NCBI GenBank assembly: GCA_003008705.1
Contig: PDUO01000071.1
Span: 141,092-205,091 of the forward strand
Reading direction: 5' to 3'
Length of the DNA stretch: 64,000 nt
From: Pezicula radicicola
Taxonomy: Eukaryota > Ascomycota > Leotiomycetes > Helotiales > Dermateaceae
Shown here: positions 24,480-35,416 of the stretch, piece after piece
Layout of the letters: every line of letters begins with the position of its first letter
How positions within the stretch are numbered: position 1 is the first letter of the stretch
Notes under the pieces: model-generated
Database searches by the model: none
Told to the model about the DNA's origin: nothing
The model's input: only the letters and a program-made list of their open reading frames with translations
Translations under genes and position numbers: made by a program

Positions 24480-27400
24480 ACATCGTCATGCATCAACCTT
24501 CAAGTTGACGCTTAAAAATAAATCCTCAAGCTGCTTGGTGCCTGCGCGATTGTGGGCGACAAAAATGCCTTACCTTGGCAAAGAATATTCTCCAAGTCTG
24601 GCTTACCAAGATATATGTAAATCTGTTCATTGGTTTTGGTACGGAGTATCCTCGACAGGATCGTATTCTCCTTGTTATTGCCACGGCATATGGAGAGGGT
24701 GACAGATCTATTGTCTTTCTATAAATCTTGAAGTCTTCATATCTAGCGATCATTGTATTCTTTCAACTTCTTGCAGATGCCATTTGTCTCTCTTCTGAAT
24801 TTTCGCATCCCTGTGAAAAAAAAATGCGTCTTTCCAGTTTTCTTTCGGCAGGTAGCTTCTTTGCAGCCTTTGTAGTTGCTACTCGGAGCAACTCATCCTG
24901 CCATTGTACTCCTACGGACGAATTTTGGCCATCCCAGGAAGTCTGGAATAGCCGTTATCATGAGGCTTATTCAATCATGCTTAAAGACCGAGCTGCTACT
25001 TTTTATTTTGACAAACTTTCAGGACGAGGCTACAACTTCGACCAGATGGTGTACGAAACAAGGACACACTTCCAGACGGAAGAGAACCATCAGTTCTACT
25101 TATCCGAGTGGAGGGAGACCACTTTTCCAAGGATAATAGTAGCCAACCCGGACAAGACTCGCCTAGAATGTCTCCAAGTAGTACTATTTGACAAACTCCA
25201 AAAGATCCAACGAGGACTGTCAAGAGACTACCAACAAGAACATACCCTAAGAGACCAAGTTATCAGTGCCTGCCGAGGTGTTGATGAATGCAACCTTGCC
25301 TTGTACAAACCAGCAACCACATACAAGGGCGTATGTGCAGAATTGCGATCTGCAGTGGGTACTGCAATACGTTCGCGTGATATACAACAATTTCATAGTT
25401 ATCCCAACAACGCTTCTACCCAACATGACCAGAATTGGACTGACCGAACGTACAGAGGCAGAGGTAGAGGCCAAGGGAGCTCACGAAACAGTTCACGTAC
25501 AAGCTCACGAGGATCCAAAGGCCGATTTCAAAGCAGAGCTGACTCACGTCAAAAGAAATGCTACGTATGCAGAAAACCAGGCTGCTGGTCTACAAACACA
25601 GTAGTGAAGAGCGCCAACTAGCATTTTCCAACTTCTGTTAATATGCCCAGAATGCGTCACGTCAAGAACCTACATTAACACGCTTCCAAGCCTTTCTTAT
25701 ACAATACGAGGGAGTAGAAGGACTCTCCGATGAACTTAGTGAAACGGAACAGCTGATAATGGATTTGGACATCGAAGATGATAAGGAATAAAAGACTTAT
25801 TTTACAGAATTTGGATAGGTTGACGGTATATAGACAATTGCTATCCTCGATGACCAATCGACACTCCATTCTTTTACTAAACAAGACATTTTCAGTGGAG
25901 ACCTTCAACTACCAGATAGCTCTACATTTACTTTTCACGACCACTACTCCGAAGACATTTTCCAAGGCATTATACTAGATACCGGAGTAGCAGGGATCTC
26001 AACGGCTGGAGAGGTACAATTCAAAGCATTGCAGAAACTAGACTACACGATTCAGATGGACAATTCGACCGCAGGACAACATATAATCCGCTTTGGGAAA
26101 GGAACAACGGTTGCAAAAGGTATTGTACGAGTTCCTACACTGCTTGGAACAATTGTATTTCACATCATCCCTACAAGAACACCATTCCTTTTCTGTATCT
26201 AAGACATGGATAAAATGAAAGTTATGTTGAATAACCTGGATAATGTCCTTGTCTAGGGCGACAAACTTGTTCCTATTGTACGAAAATAGGGACGCTGCTA
26301 CATCAACTAGAACAGACTGTTATATGGAACCACTTAACAGAGTCTGAATTACGCCAACTACACCGCCGCTTTGGACACCCATCAGTACGCCGACTACATA
26401 GACTACTGCAGAGAGCAGGACATGAAATTGAACATAAGGCAATCGCACAACTTACAAAGTATTGCCACTAGTGCTAGATGAACCAGAAATCCCCTAGTAG
26501 ATTTAGGTTCATTTTCAAAGATGACCACAACTTTAACTACAAGGTTATTATTAATGTATTGTACATTAATAGCAAACCAGTCCTACAAGTTGTAGATTTA
26601 TCTACATCTTTTCAAGTAGCTAGATTCCTCAAGGACATATCAGCAAAATGTACATGGGATACCTTACGCCTTTGTTGGATTAACACCTACTAGGGACCAC
26701 CTCATTATGTTGTATATGACGCCAGGAAGAACTTTTCATCCATAGAATTCAGGAGTTATATAAAATCAATGGCAATTTAAATTAAAGAAGTACCCGTAGA
26801 AGTACACAATAGCGTCGGCAAGGTTGAAAGATACCATACCCCTCTTCGAAGAGCATTTGAAATCATCCAGAGCGAGCTCAGAGATAGTACGAACCCTGAA
26901 ATCATGCTACAGATGGCTGTAAAGGCTGTCAATGATTCAGCAGGACCAGATAGAATTGTACCTACTCTACTCGTTTTTGGAGCCTACCCAAGGATGACGG
27001 AAGACTCACCACCATCACAATCTGTCGTACAACGCGCTAAGGCAATCAGGAAAGCTATCAAAGAGATACGGCAAATCCACGCCTTACGCCAAGTCAAAGA
27101 TACAATTGGAATGAGAAATGGCCCAGACACTACATCTACGATAAATTTACCACTCCAGTCTGACGTACGAGTCTGGCGAGAGAACAAGGGATGGACAGGA
27201 CCATTCAAACTCTTAGCTATCGATGGAGAAACATGCACCATTGATATGCCATACGGTCCGACAAACTTTCGATCTACTGTAGTAAAAAAACCCTACTACA
27301 CTAATAACGAAAATGACACCCCTGAAACCCATGATGAAGACACTGACCCTGCGGAAGAGGAACACCTACTACTACCAGCAGAAGAAGAAGATCCAGAGTT

Positions 27401-29539
27401 CCAACCAGAGCAACCACCTGTCCGCAGAGGTAGAGGAAGACCTAAAGGATCAAAGAACAAGCCTAAGCCACTAAGGGAAGCCCAGGATCTTAATGCCCAA
27501 TACATTACTGCACTTGAAAATGGAACTGAAATCTCCATAGCATTCCTAACGGTAAAATAGGAAGCCGATATGCAACTCGCTTTGAAACTATGGAGAGAAG
27601 GCAGAATTACAACCCCCGGTCTACCATTCTAAGCATCAGATCAGAAGGAGATCGATAGCCTAATTGGTAGAGGAGTATTCAAATTTGAGTTGTATAACTA
27701 CGACAAGCACAGCGAAACACGCATTTTCAAATCTAGAATCGTGAATGAAATTAAAGGAAAAGCAATTGGTACCCCGTATGAGAAATCAAGGCTAGTAATC
27801 CAAGGCTACCAGGATAATGGAAAAAAAGCTATTCTCACCCAATCTCCTACAATCCAGCGAGCAAATCAGCGAGTAATCGTAGCATTGGCACCATCTCTAA
27901 TACAACTTGGGATGAAACTATGGCTTCGTGACATCACCCAAGCATATATACAATCTATAACCAAACTAAACCGAAAGATCTTGGCAGAATTACCAAAACA
28001 AATCCAACATCTTTACCCGGAAGGAACAATTATGGTTGTTATTAAGCCCCTGTACGGAATCGCGGAAGCTGGGACACATTGGTGGGCTACCTACAGTAAG
28101 CACTATAGAGAACAACTTTCAATGGCAACGTCTACATACGACCCCCCCTGTTTTCTAATCACCACTACCTCGAAAGACAAATTTGGTATTGTCGGAATGC
28201 AAACGGATGATACAATCATCTTAGAAAATGATCAATTTTCAGACCTTGAAGAAGAAAAGCTACTCCAGGCAAATTTCACTGCAAAACCAAAGGAAGAACT
28301 AACTGTACAATCACCACTTATCTTCAACGGATGTATTCTATCTATTATTGATGGAATTCTACAACTATAATAGAAGGAGCAAGGCAAGAAGATTAGCCTA
28401 ATCTAAACCGATTCCTCTGATTTCAGACAATCATACATTGAACAGAGAGCCCGTGGAGCTTACATTGCTTCAATATATCAACCAGAAGCTACATTTGACC
28501 TCTCGGTTGCTGCACAACATCAGGAGCCAACCAAGGAAGATGTACTTGCCCTGAATAAGCGTCTGAAATACTAGATGGAACACCTGGACCGAGGACTGTT
28601 CTACGTTGACCTGGATATATCAACTACTAAACCTTTCGTCTTTGTAGATGGTTCGTTTACAAACAACAAAGATTTGAGTTCTCAGATCGGACATGAAATT
28701 ATACTTACAAATGAAATCGTACGAGAAGATGAGTTCACAATCAAAGGGAACCTTATCCATTAGAGCTCAACTAAGAGCAAGAGAGTGACAAGAAGTATAC
28801 TAGCTTCTAAGATCTATGGTATGGTCGGAGGAGTAGATATGGCCTTAGCTATCAGTTCTACCCTTAAGATAATTACCGACCAACTAGAACTTTCCACCAT
28901 CCTAACTATCGTTTATACGGATTTATATTCCCTCTATGAATGCTTAGTCAAGCTTGGAACCACTAAGGAGAAGCGTCTTATGATTGATATCATGGCTCTC
29001 CGGCAATCGTATAAGCGAAGGGAATTGTTTGAGATTCGATGGATTAATGGCCAAGATAACCCGACTGATGCCATGACAAAGTCAAACCTAAACAAGGCAT
29101 TAGAGAACCTTATTGATACAAACAGCCTTACCATCCGAGTCGATGGATGGGTGACAAGGGACAATCCACTACCGTCCGACCCGACAGTAGAGTAACCTAA
29201 CAAACCAGGTCGTTAGATAGTGTATAGAGCTCGAGTGAGCTCTGTATTGGTTGGCGAGGCTTGTACTGCAAAGGGAGTAGCAAGATAGGAGGATTGATTT
29301 ATCCCATTTGATAGACATTGGTTACATTGGCTTGTACGAATACCTTTCTACAAAGAAAGAATTGCTAGTGTCGGGATATAGGGGAATATATAACATTTAC
29401 CCCTATATTATAGATACGCCTCTAAGTCAAAGTATATAGACTTATTAAGGCTTACCTGTCTCCTCTGTATCTTAGAAAGGAACAAGAAGAACTATTATTA
29501 TAACCTACGAATAAATATATATAAAGTGATACTAGGGAC
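24480..29539 (+). mobile_element. Ty1/copia-type LTR retrotransposon, degenerate
   Basis: Gag-like frame from about 24728 (likely ATG 24823) to 25619 with DKLSGRGYNFDQM, an Arg/Gly/Ser-rich stretch and a CCHC-type start (CYVCRKPGCWST). A frameshift follows, after which the next frame reads KHSSEERQ. Further fragments in order: protease ILDTGVAG (about 25973), GAG-pre-integrase RRFGHPSVRRLHRLL (about 26365), integrase C-terminal part (26904-27560), reverse transcriptase (27690-28370: SRLVIQGYQD, LRDITQAYIQS, KPLYGIAEAGTHWW, GMQTDDTI) and RNase H (VFVDGSF at about 28640, then 28785-29195). That order is copia. Many TAG/TAA stops have arisen, so it cannot be autonomous. A putative 3' LTR is at 29369; no matching 5' LTR was found. 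Confidence 0.85.
29369..29539 (+). repeat. Putative 3' LTR fragment of the copia element
   Basis: Begins TGTCGGGATATAGGGG, a typical LTR start, shortly after the RNase H frame. An inner inverted pair (ataggggaatat / accccatat-like) follows. The right boundary is not marked by a clear CA or target duplication. It runs directly into the N-terminal codons of the permease relic. With no second copy in the window, the call is tentative. Confidence 0.35.
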
Positions 29540-31410
29540 ATGGCCCGAATGGGCAGGCAACAACAACTCAAGGCAATATTTGACGATTCCTAAAAGACTA
29601 AAAAGGATGTTGCTCATTCTAGACAGCGCAACTTCAGGTTTCTGTCGATTCTCGGTTTCACTTGCATCCTAATGAGTACTTGGGAATTGCAACTGACGTG
29701 AGATATATCCGACAACTGATTATAGTCGGTGAACACTAGAGCTGAAAAGCTCTTAGGGCGAGCACCTTTGGACTTCTTAATGGAGGTCTTGCTGGGCTGA
29801 TATGGACGTACATAGGGACTTGGATCGGTTTCTTAGCTGTCATTGCCTCTATGGCTGAGATGGCATCTATGGCACCCACTGTGCGTGCATTTTGCCCTTT
29901 CACAAGACGTTCCTCGGCTCTCAACATCTATTAAAGACTCCTACTAACATAACGGATTAGTCTGGAGGACAATATCACTGGTATGAGCACATAATCTACG
30001 TCATAACAACTGCTGATGAAGCTAGGGTGTCGGAGTTTGCCCCAAGAAGTGCTCAGAAATTCTTAAGTTACATAGACGGTACCACACTCTACTACAATGC
30101 ACTTGGACTACTCAGCTCACTATTTTTCAGGTTGGGTGAGCGTCCTAGGCTGGCAGACCTGTCTGATGAGTATTGCATTCCTGGCAGCATCGCAAATAGA
30201 AAGTCTCGTGGTTATAAACAATGCAGCTTATCACGCTCAACAATGGCATGGAACACTCTTGACAATCGCCACCAGCCTCTTTGCCGTCATTTTCAACACT
30301 TACCTAGCCAAAAAACTGCCCTTGGTCGAAGGCATAATTTTAATCCTTCATATTTGCGGCTTTTTCGCTATCCTAATTCCTCTCGTAATCAACCTATTTC
30401 TTTGTTCTTCCTTCAAAAAGAATCAGGTACTAATTTGTTGGAAGTGGGTTTTGGCTCCGCGCAATACTACGCAAAAGGTCTTCACCGAGTTCACAGATGG
30501 TGGCAATTGGGGAAATATGGGGCTTTCATGCCTTATAGGAATGCTCTCCCCAGTCTTCACATTCATTGGCCCCGATTCTGCAATCCATATGTCGGAGGAT
30601 GTTCGAAATGCATCCTTAGTACTACCTCGAGCCATGATGTGGACAGTGGTTCTCAATGGATCAATGGGTTTCGTCATGCTGGTTCGTGTCTTTTCCCTCT
30701 GATTCTTGAAAGCTGAGCTCTGGAGACATGTCTTTAGAGCTGCCTTCACCTCTCAAGAAAATCTATCGAAATCTCACGCTAACAAAGGACAGGTCACATT
30801 CTGCTTCTGCCTCGTAAATATTGAGACTACCCTTGAAAGCAGTCAAGTAATGCCCTTTGTTCAAGTCTTCTTGATAGCAACGAATCCTCACACCGGAACA
30901 TCCATATTAATTGTTATTCTCATTGTACTTACAATTTGTGGGTGCATTGCAAACGTGGCAACATCGTCTCGTCAAATGTTTGCATTTGCTCGAGATGGCG
31001 GCCTTCCGTTCTTTGAGTTCTTGTCACATGTAAGCAAGACTCCTCAGCACAAGCAAGGCCTTTCGACTGATAAATCTTCAGGTCCGACCTGGCTGGGATA
31101 TACCCCTTAACTCTGTCATCGCATCCTTCTTGATCACAGTCCTTCTCTCGTTAATCAACATCGTCTCGTCAGTCGCTTTCAGCACTGTCGCATCCCTCGG
31201 CACAGCAGCTCTCATCTCCTCGTACATCTGCTCCATAACATGCGTGCGCGTCAAGCGTTGGCGCAGACAGCCTCTCCCATTCGCGCGCTGGAGTCTCGGC
31301 AGATGGGGTGCTCTCATCAACGATTTCTCTTATTCTTCTTCGAGAGCGGGATATATATGTTCGTCTTCCGCTGAAACTCAAGCATTGGATTAGACCAGGA
31401 AGAGCAAAAA
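29540..31410 (+). pseudogene. APC-superfamily amino acid/GABA-type permease, 3'-truncated relic
   Basis: Multi-exon plasma-membrane permease. Inferred exons: 29540-29572 (MARMGRQQQLK), 29627-29697 (NFRFLSILGFTC), 29757-29880 (FGLLNGGLAGLIWTYIGT), 29961-29980, 30026-30078 (EFAPRSAQKFLSYI), 30131-30384, 30445-30681 (FTFIGPDSAIHMSED), 30793-31029 (ANVATSSRQMFAFARDGG), 31082 to about 31307. Joined, these give a continuous protein through roughly ten membrane segments. The first intron would have a GC donor. After CVRVKRWRRQPLPFARW the last two membrane helices are missing: only about 35 bases separate this from a stray RERDIYVRLP-like tail. The 5' end touches the copia LTR, so the promoter is gone. 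I therefore call it a relic, although most splice sites survive. Confidence 0.75.
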
Positions 31411-31712
31411 GCAGTTAAGATTAACCTTAAACACATTTAGAACTCTCATCCAGGGTCCTACAGAGCCAGATGCACCCCTTAGGAAGACGCGGTTTGGCGC
31501 GGGCGGCCTCCCAAGTAGTCACAAGGGCTCGTACACAAGGCGGTCTGATATGAGCGTAATATTAACACTTTCGATCGAGAGGAAGCGAGACAAGGGGGGA
31601 GGGATCTAATATAAGTCCTCTCTCTATCCTCTTTTTCTTTTGCTGGGTTTTCTAACTCCCTTAAGATATATTAATTATACTTTATAGTCTCTTAAAGAGT
31701 AAAGACTAAGTA
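31411..31712. other. Intergenic spacer
   Basis: About 300 bases between the permease relic and TIR transposon A. It contains a short GC-richer patch (31480-31540) but no open frame, hairpin or repeat that I could support. Confidence 0.4.
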
Positions 31713-33108
31713 AAATTCAGTTCCAAAAGTCTTTATACACGGCCTATATATACTGACGCAACGCGTTTTTCATGTTCCTACCCTCTCTATAAAACAATAA
31801 AATACCTAGCCTACATAAATCCTTTACTAATAGCCTTAATCCTAATTAAAAGCTAAGAGGCTATTTATCTAAAGATAAAAGACTTAGTATTATATAAGCT
31901 CTTTTAGATAGAGAGAAAATAGGTATTTTAGTATATAGATTTTAGTATTATCAAAATATAATTCGAAATATATTCAAGTAATACTATAAGATGAATACCC
32001 TATAAAACAAGCTTAAATCTAGCCGACTACCTATACTAAATCGAAGAGAAAGAAGAGCTCTATTTAGACTAGTTCGAAGGGAACTAGCCCTTCTGTAGGA
32101 TAGTCTTATAGATTAGTATTAAACTTATATAGGTAAGAAGGTATTAAAAACTACCCTTTAGTAGGTTCTATACTCTATAAACCTATGATATTAGAGGTTA
32201 TTAAAGTAAATCTTTCTTAATAGGAAGGCTATACTATAAAGGACTTAATATTATTAATATTAGTAAGGGAGGGAAGTAGAATTAATATAAGTATATATAT
32301 CTAATATAGTATCTTTTTCTATACTAATAACTATAATAGGGCTTCTATTCTAATAAGTACTCTATTACCTCTAATACCTTAAATCCTACTAGCTAGGTAT
32401 AGTAATTTATAAACGAATAATATAATAAATAAATAGTTAATATTATAAATTATAGTTAGCTAGATATTACTATAATAGTATAGGGTATAATATAGCTTAG
32501 TAGGAGGTTAGAACTAATTATTATAATAAGGGATATAGACTCTAAAGGTAAAGGGTATACTATCTAGAGCTACCTATAGACTCTTAAAGAGGCTCTTCTT
32601 CTTATATATAAGCTAGGTCGATTTTATAATAAGATAATATAAGAATATATATATTAGGGAAGGTATAGAAGTAGTTTAAGGAGTATAGAATTTAGATTAT
32701 TAATTAGCCTATATATAGCCTAGATATAAACCCTATTAAGTATATCTAGTAGGTAATAAAGTCTATTTTATATAGATAATATCTATATATCTATTTATTA
32801 AAGGATAATCAAGTTGATATAGAAATTTTAAAGGGTTAGATTAAAGAGGTATAGGAGGTAGTTCTATAAGAGCTTATTAATAGGCTTATTCTTTCTATAC
32901 TAAATAGAGTACAAGCTCTATATAAGGCAAAGGGCTAGTATACTAAGTATTAAAGCTCTAAATCAGGGCTTTTAAATATATATATTATTAGATTTTTATC
33001 TATTTTATTAGGTTTTTAAATAGACTAGGAAGACTAAGTGGGATAAATAGGAAATAGTGGGGTATTATATAATATAGGGTATATACAAAGACTTTTGGAA
33101 CCGAACTT
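31713..33108. mobile_element. TIR DNA transposon A, RIP-degraded, about 1.4 kb
   Basis: Bounded by inverted repeats: left AAATTCAGTTCCAAAAGTCT, and the reverse complement of the right end AAGTTCGGTTCCAAAAGTCT. The two differ by G/A changes. TA at 31711-31712 and 33109-33110 is the target duplication. The interior is saturated with TA, TAG and TAA and no transposase frame survives. A second, truncated copy is at 14804-15118. TA duplication and length fit the Tc1/mariner superfamily, but with no readable protein the class is an inference. Confidence 0.75.
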
Positions 33109-33124
33109 TATATAGATACTATTA

Positions 33125-34481
33125 CAGTAACCGACAATTAGTAATAGCCGAAACGCGTAAAAACACGACTTTTTAGAACACGACTTTTCGACCACCCTCC
33201 TTATAATACTATACTATATCACCACAACGAGGCCCACTAACTCCTGCTTCTGGGAATGGGAAGCGCGGGCCTGAAATATCACCCTATATACATAGAAAGA
33301 TTGTTGGAGAGTGGAATGGTAGGAAATCACAAGCCGAAATCGTAAAAGAATATAACCTGTCTCGAGGTACTATAAGGGGTGTTATTGAGAATAACCACCT
33401 TAGAGTGGAGGGAGAGTCTCTACCTCGCCCTGGCCAACCGAAGCTCTATTCGGACCGGGACAATCGAATGATATTATACAATATTCGACTCTTTCCGAAA
33501 TATATATTTAATGACGAGAGGCTACTAGGCTTAGAATGAGTAACTCTATAATTAAGAACCTTTGTCGCGTAAATAGTATCCACCACTAGTATACAAAGAA
33601 ACGCCCAGAGTTGACAGAGGAAGTAGTAGTTATAAGGCTTCTCTGGTACCACTACCGGGTATATTGGGCGTAGAAAGGTAGAGGAAATATATATTTAGTG
33701 ATAAGTATTCGGTAGAGCAGGGGTCTAGAAAATCGATCGAGTAGGTAATAGGATTCCCGGCCGATAAATGGAAGCCAGAGATGGTTACAACCTACAAGAA
33801 GGGAAAGGATATACAGGTAATGGTCTAGGTAGTCTTTTAGGGAACTAGTAAGAGGTCAGAGTTATATATAATAGACCGGGATTTCGAATCGAAGAAGCAA
33901 GGGTACTCGGTAGCCTCCTACCTCGAAGTTCTTGAAAACTAAGTACTAAAATACTACTACAACGGCCTTATATTTATATAGGACAATACCCCTATCTATA
34001 CTATATTATTAGGGATTAGTTTAAGGTAAATAGGATAGATACAATAGATTAGCCTCCTTACTCGCTTAACCTTAACCCTATCGAAAATACTTAGTAGATA
34101 CTTAAACGTCTAGTAATAGAGATGTTCCCGGAGGTTATAAAATTAACAGGGAAGACAGAGAAGGATATAAAGAATATTGAGGAAGCTTTGAAAGTAGTAT
34201 AGGAGGCCTTGCCTAACTCTCTCTTTAAGTCTCTAATAGAGAGTATACCGAGGTGGGTTATAGCCTATATTGAGGCTAAGGGATGGTATATAAAGTACTA
34301 GGTAGCTAATTCTAAAGCTGAAATTTAGGTAGATTTAGGAAGGCCCTTTTAACTCTCTATTCCTTTAATTATAGGCTATTTAGATATAGTTTATATCTTC
34401 TAATTATAAGTAGTGTTCCTAGGTAAAAAAGTAATTTTCGCTTAAAATATAGCTCTGGCTTTTATTAATTGTCTAGTACTG
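33125..34481 (+). mobile_element. Tc1/mariner-type transposon with RIP-inactivated transposase
   Basis: Ends are CAGTAACCGACAATTAGTAA (left) and, as reverse complement of the right end, CAGTACTAGACAATTAATAA. TA lies at 33123-33124 and 34482-34483. Inside, on the plus strand, a transposase can be followed through stops: a helix-turn-helix KSQAEIVKEYNLSRGTIRGV near 33330, then LPRPGQPKLYSD, a catalytic-core piece near 33690 with Asp (FSD-type), a DNTPI stretch near 33983 corresponding to the second Asp, and a C-terminal IEEALKVV...EALPNSLFKSLIESIP. Most stops are TAG/TAA at positions where CAG/CAA/TGG would be expected, fitting RIP. Length 1357 bp is normal for the superfamily. Confidence 0.85.
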
Positions 34482-34719
34482 TAGAACCTATTAAATTAGT
34501 ATAATAGTAGCTAGTATAACTCGTGCTTTTTAGGTTTGAACTAACATAATAAAAGGTGGAAAAACGCGTGTTTAAATATAGAAGTAAGGGAGGTGGGGAA
34601 AAGTGATCCGGGTACTGATATGATCCGGGTACTCCACGTTAATATATATAATATAATTTGCAGGTAATATGGTTCAGTTTTAGGAACTAATTATTTAATT
34701 ATTATTATCGTTGTTAAAG
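34482..34719. other. Spacer with a duplicated 13-mer
   Basis: Between the transposon and the WD40 relic. It contains two copies of TGATCCGGGTACT at 34604-34616 and 34621-34633, separated by gata. No gene is seen. Confidence 0.45.
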
Positions 34720-35170
34720 TTTTAATAGATAGATTAAGTTAGCTTAGTTCTCTCTATAAGTTATATTAGTATATTAAGGTAGATAGTACTACTCTAGTAT
34801 TGTTACCTTAGTAGACTTTTCCCTAGATAGTAAATATATTGTGTCTAAGTCTTATAATAAAACAGTGCGGCTTTGGACACTACTATAGGAGCATCGCACT
34901 AGATGCTTCAAGGCCACTATAATAATATACATTTAGTCGCCTTCCCCCTGGATACAAAACAATAGCCAACTTTAGTAGTATCAAAACGTTAGGTAGTAGA
35001 ACGCACGGCAAATATTCTGTGGCTACCTTCTGATTATCGGTCTAGATTATATATAAAGTAAAAGGACTAGCTAAATAGCTTTACTTTAATATACCTGAAA
35101 TGATGTATAAGGTGCTAATTGAAAAGCGGCTTACTGTTATAAATCTAGAGTACCCAATCGATTTTAGATA
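34720..35170 (+). pseudogene. WD40-repeat C-terminus of a NACHT/NLR-like gene, RIP relic
   Basis: Plus-strand fragments resemble the end of fungal NACHT-WD40 (HET-E-like STAND) proteins. One frame reads DSKYIVSKSYNKTVRLWT near 34820-34875, a WD40 blade ending. A second blade start follows. Then NILWLPSDYRS near 35010-35045 matches the conserved tail motif after the last blade. Stops interrupt all frames and C-to-T changes dominate. No NACHT domain is visible upstream, where the mariner element lies. This is motif recognition in a short, decayed segment, so the family call is moderate. Confidence 0.5.
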
Positions 35171-35416
35171 AGGGAAAAAGAAAGGTAGGAGTCTCTGAGT
35201 ATAAATCTTATAGAATAGCCGGCAGGTTCATCCTTTTTATTCCACTTCAATAAATAGGGTCTCAAGACTATTATTTTCGCCCTTGCTTAAAATACAAAGC
35301 TCTTCGATTCAGTTATAGACATCGCAAGTTATAGCCAAACTTAAGAGCAATCCATTTTCATTTCTTAATTGATAGTTTATGGATAAAAGTCTGCCCGCAT
35401 GGCCTTGAACCTTATA

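Noticed and set aside
24728..25621. 297-codon open frame as a host gene
   Set aside because: Motifs and the downstream integrase/RT/RNase H fragments show it is the Gag of the copia element.
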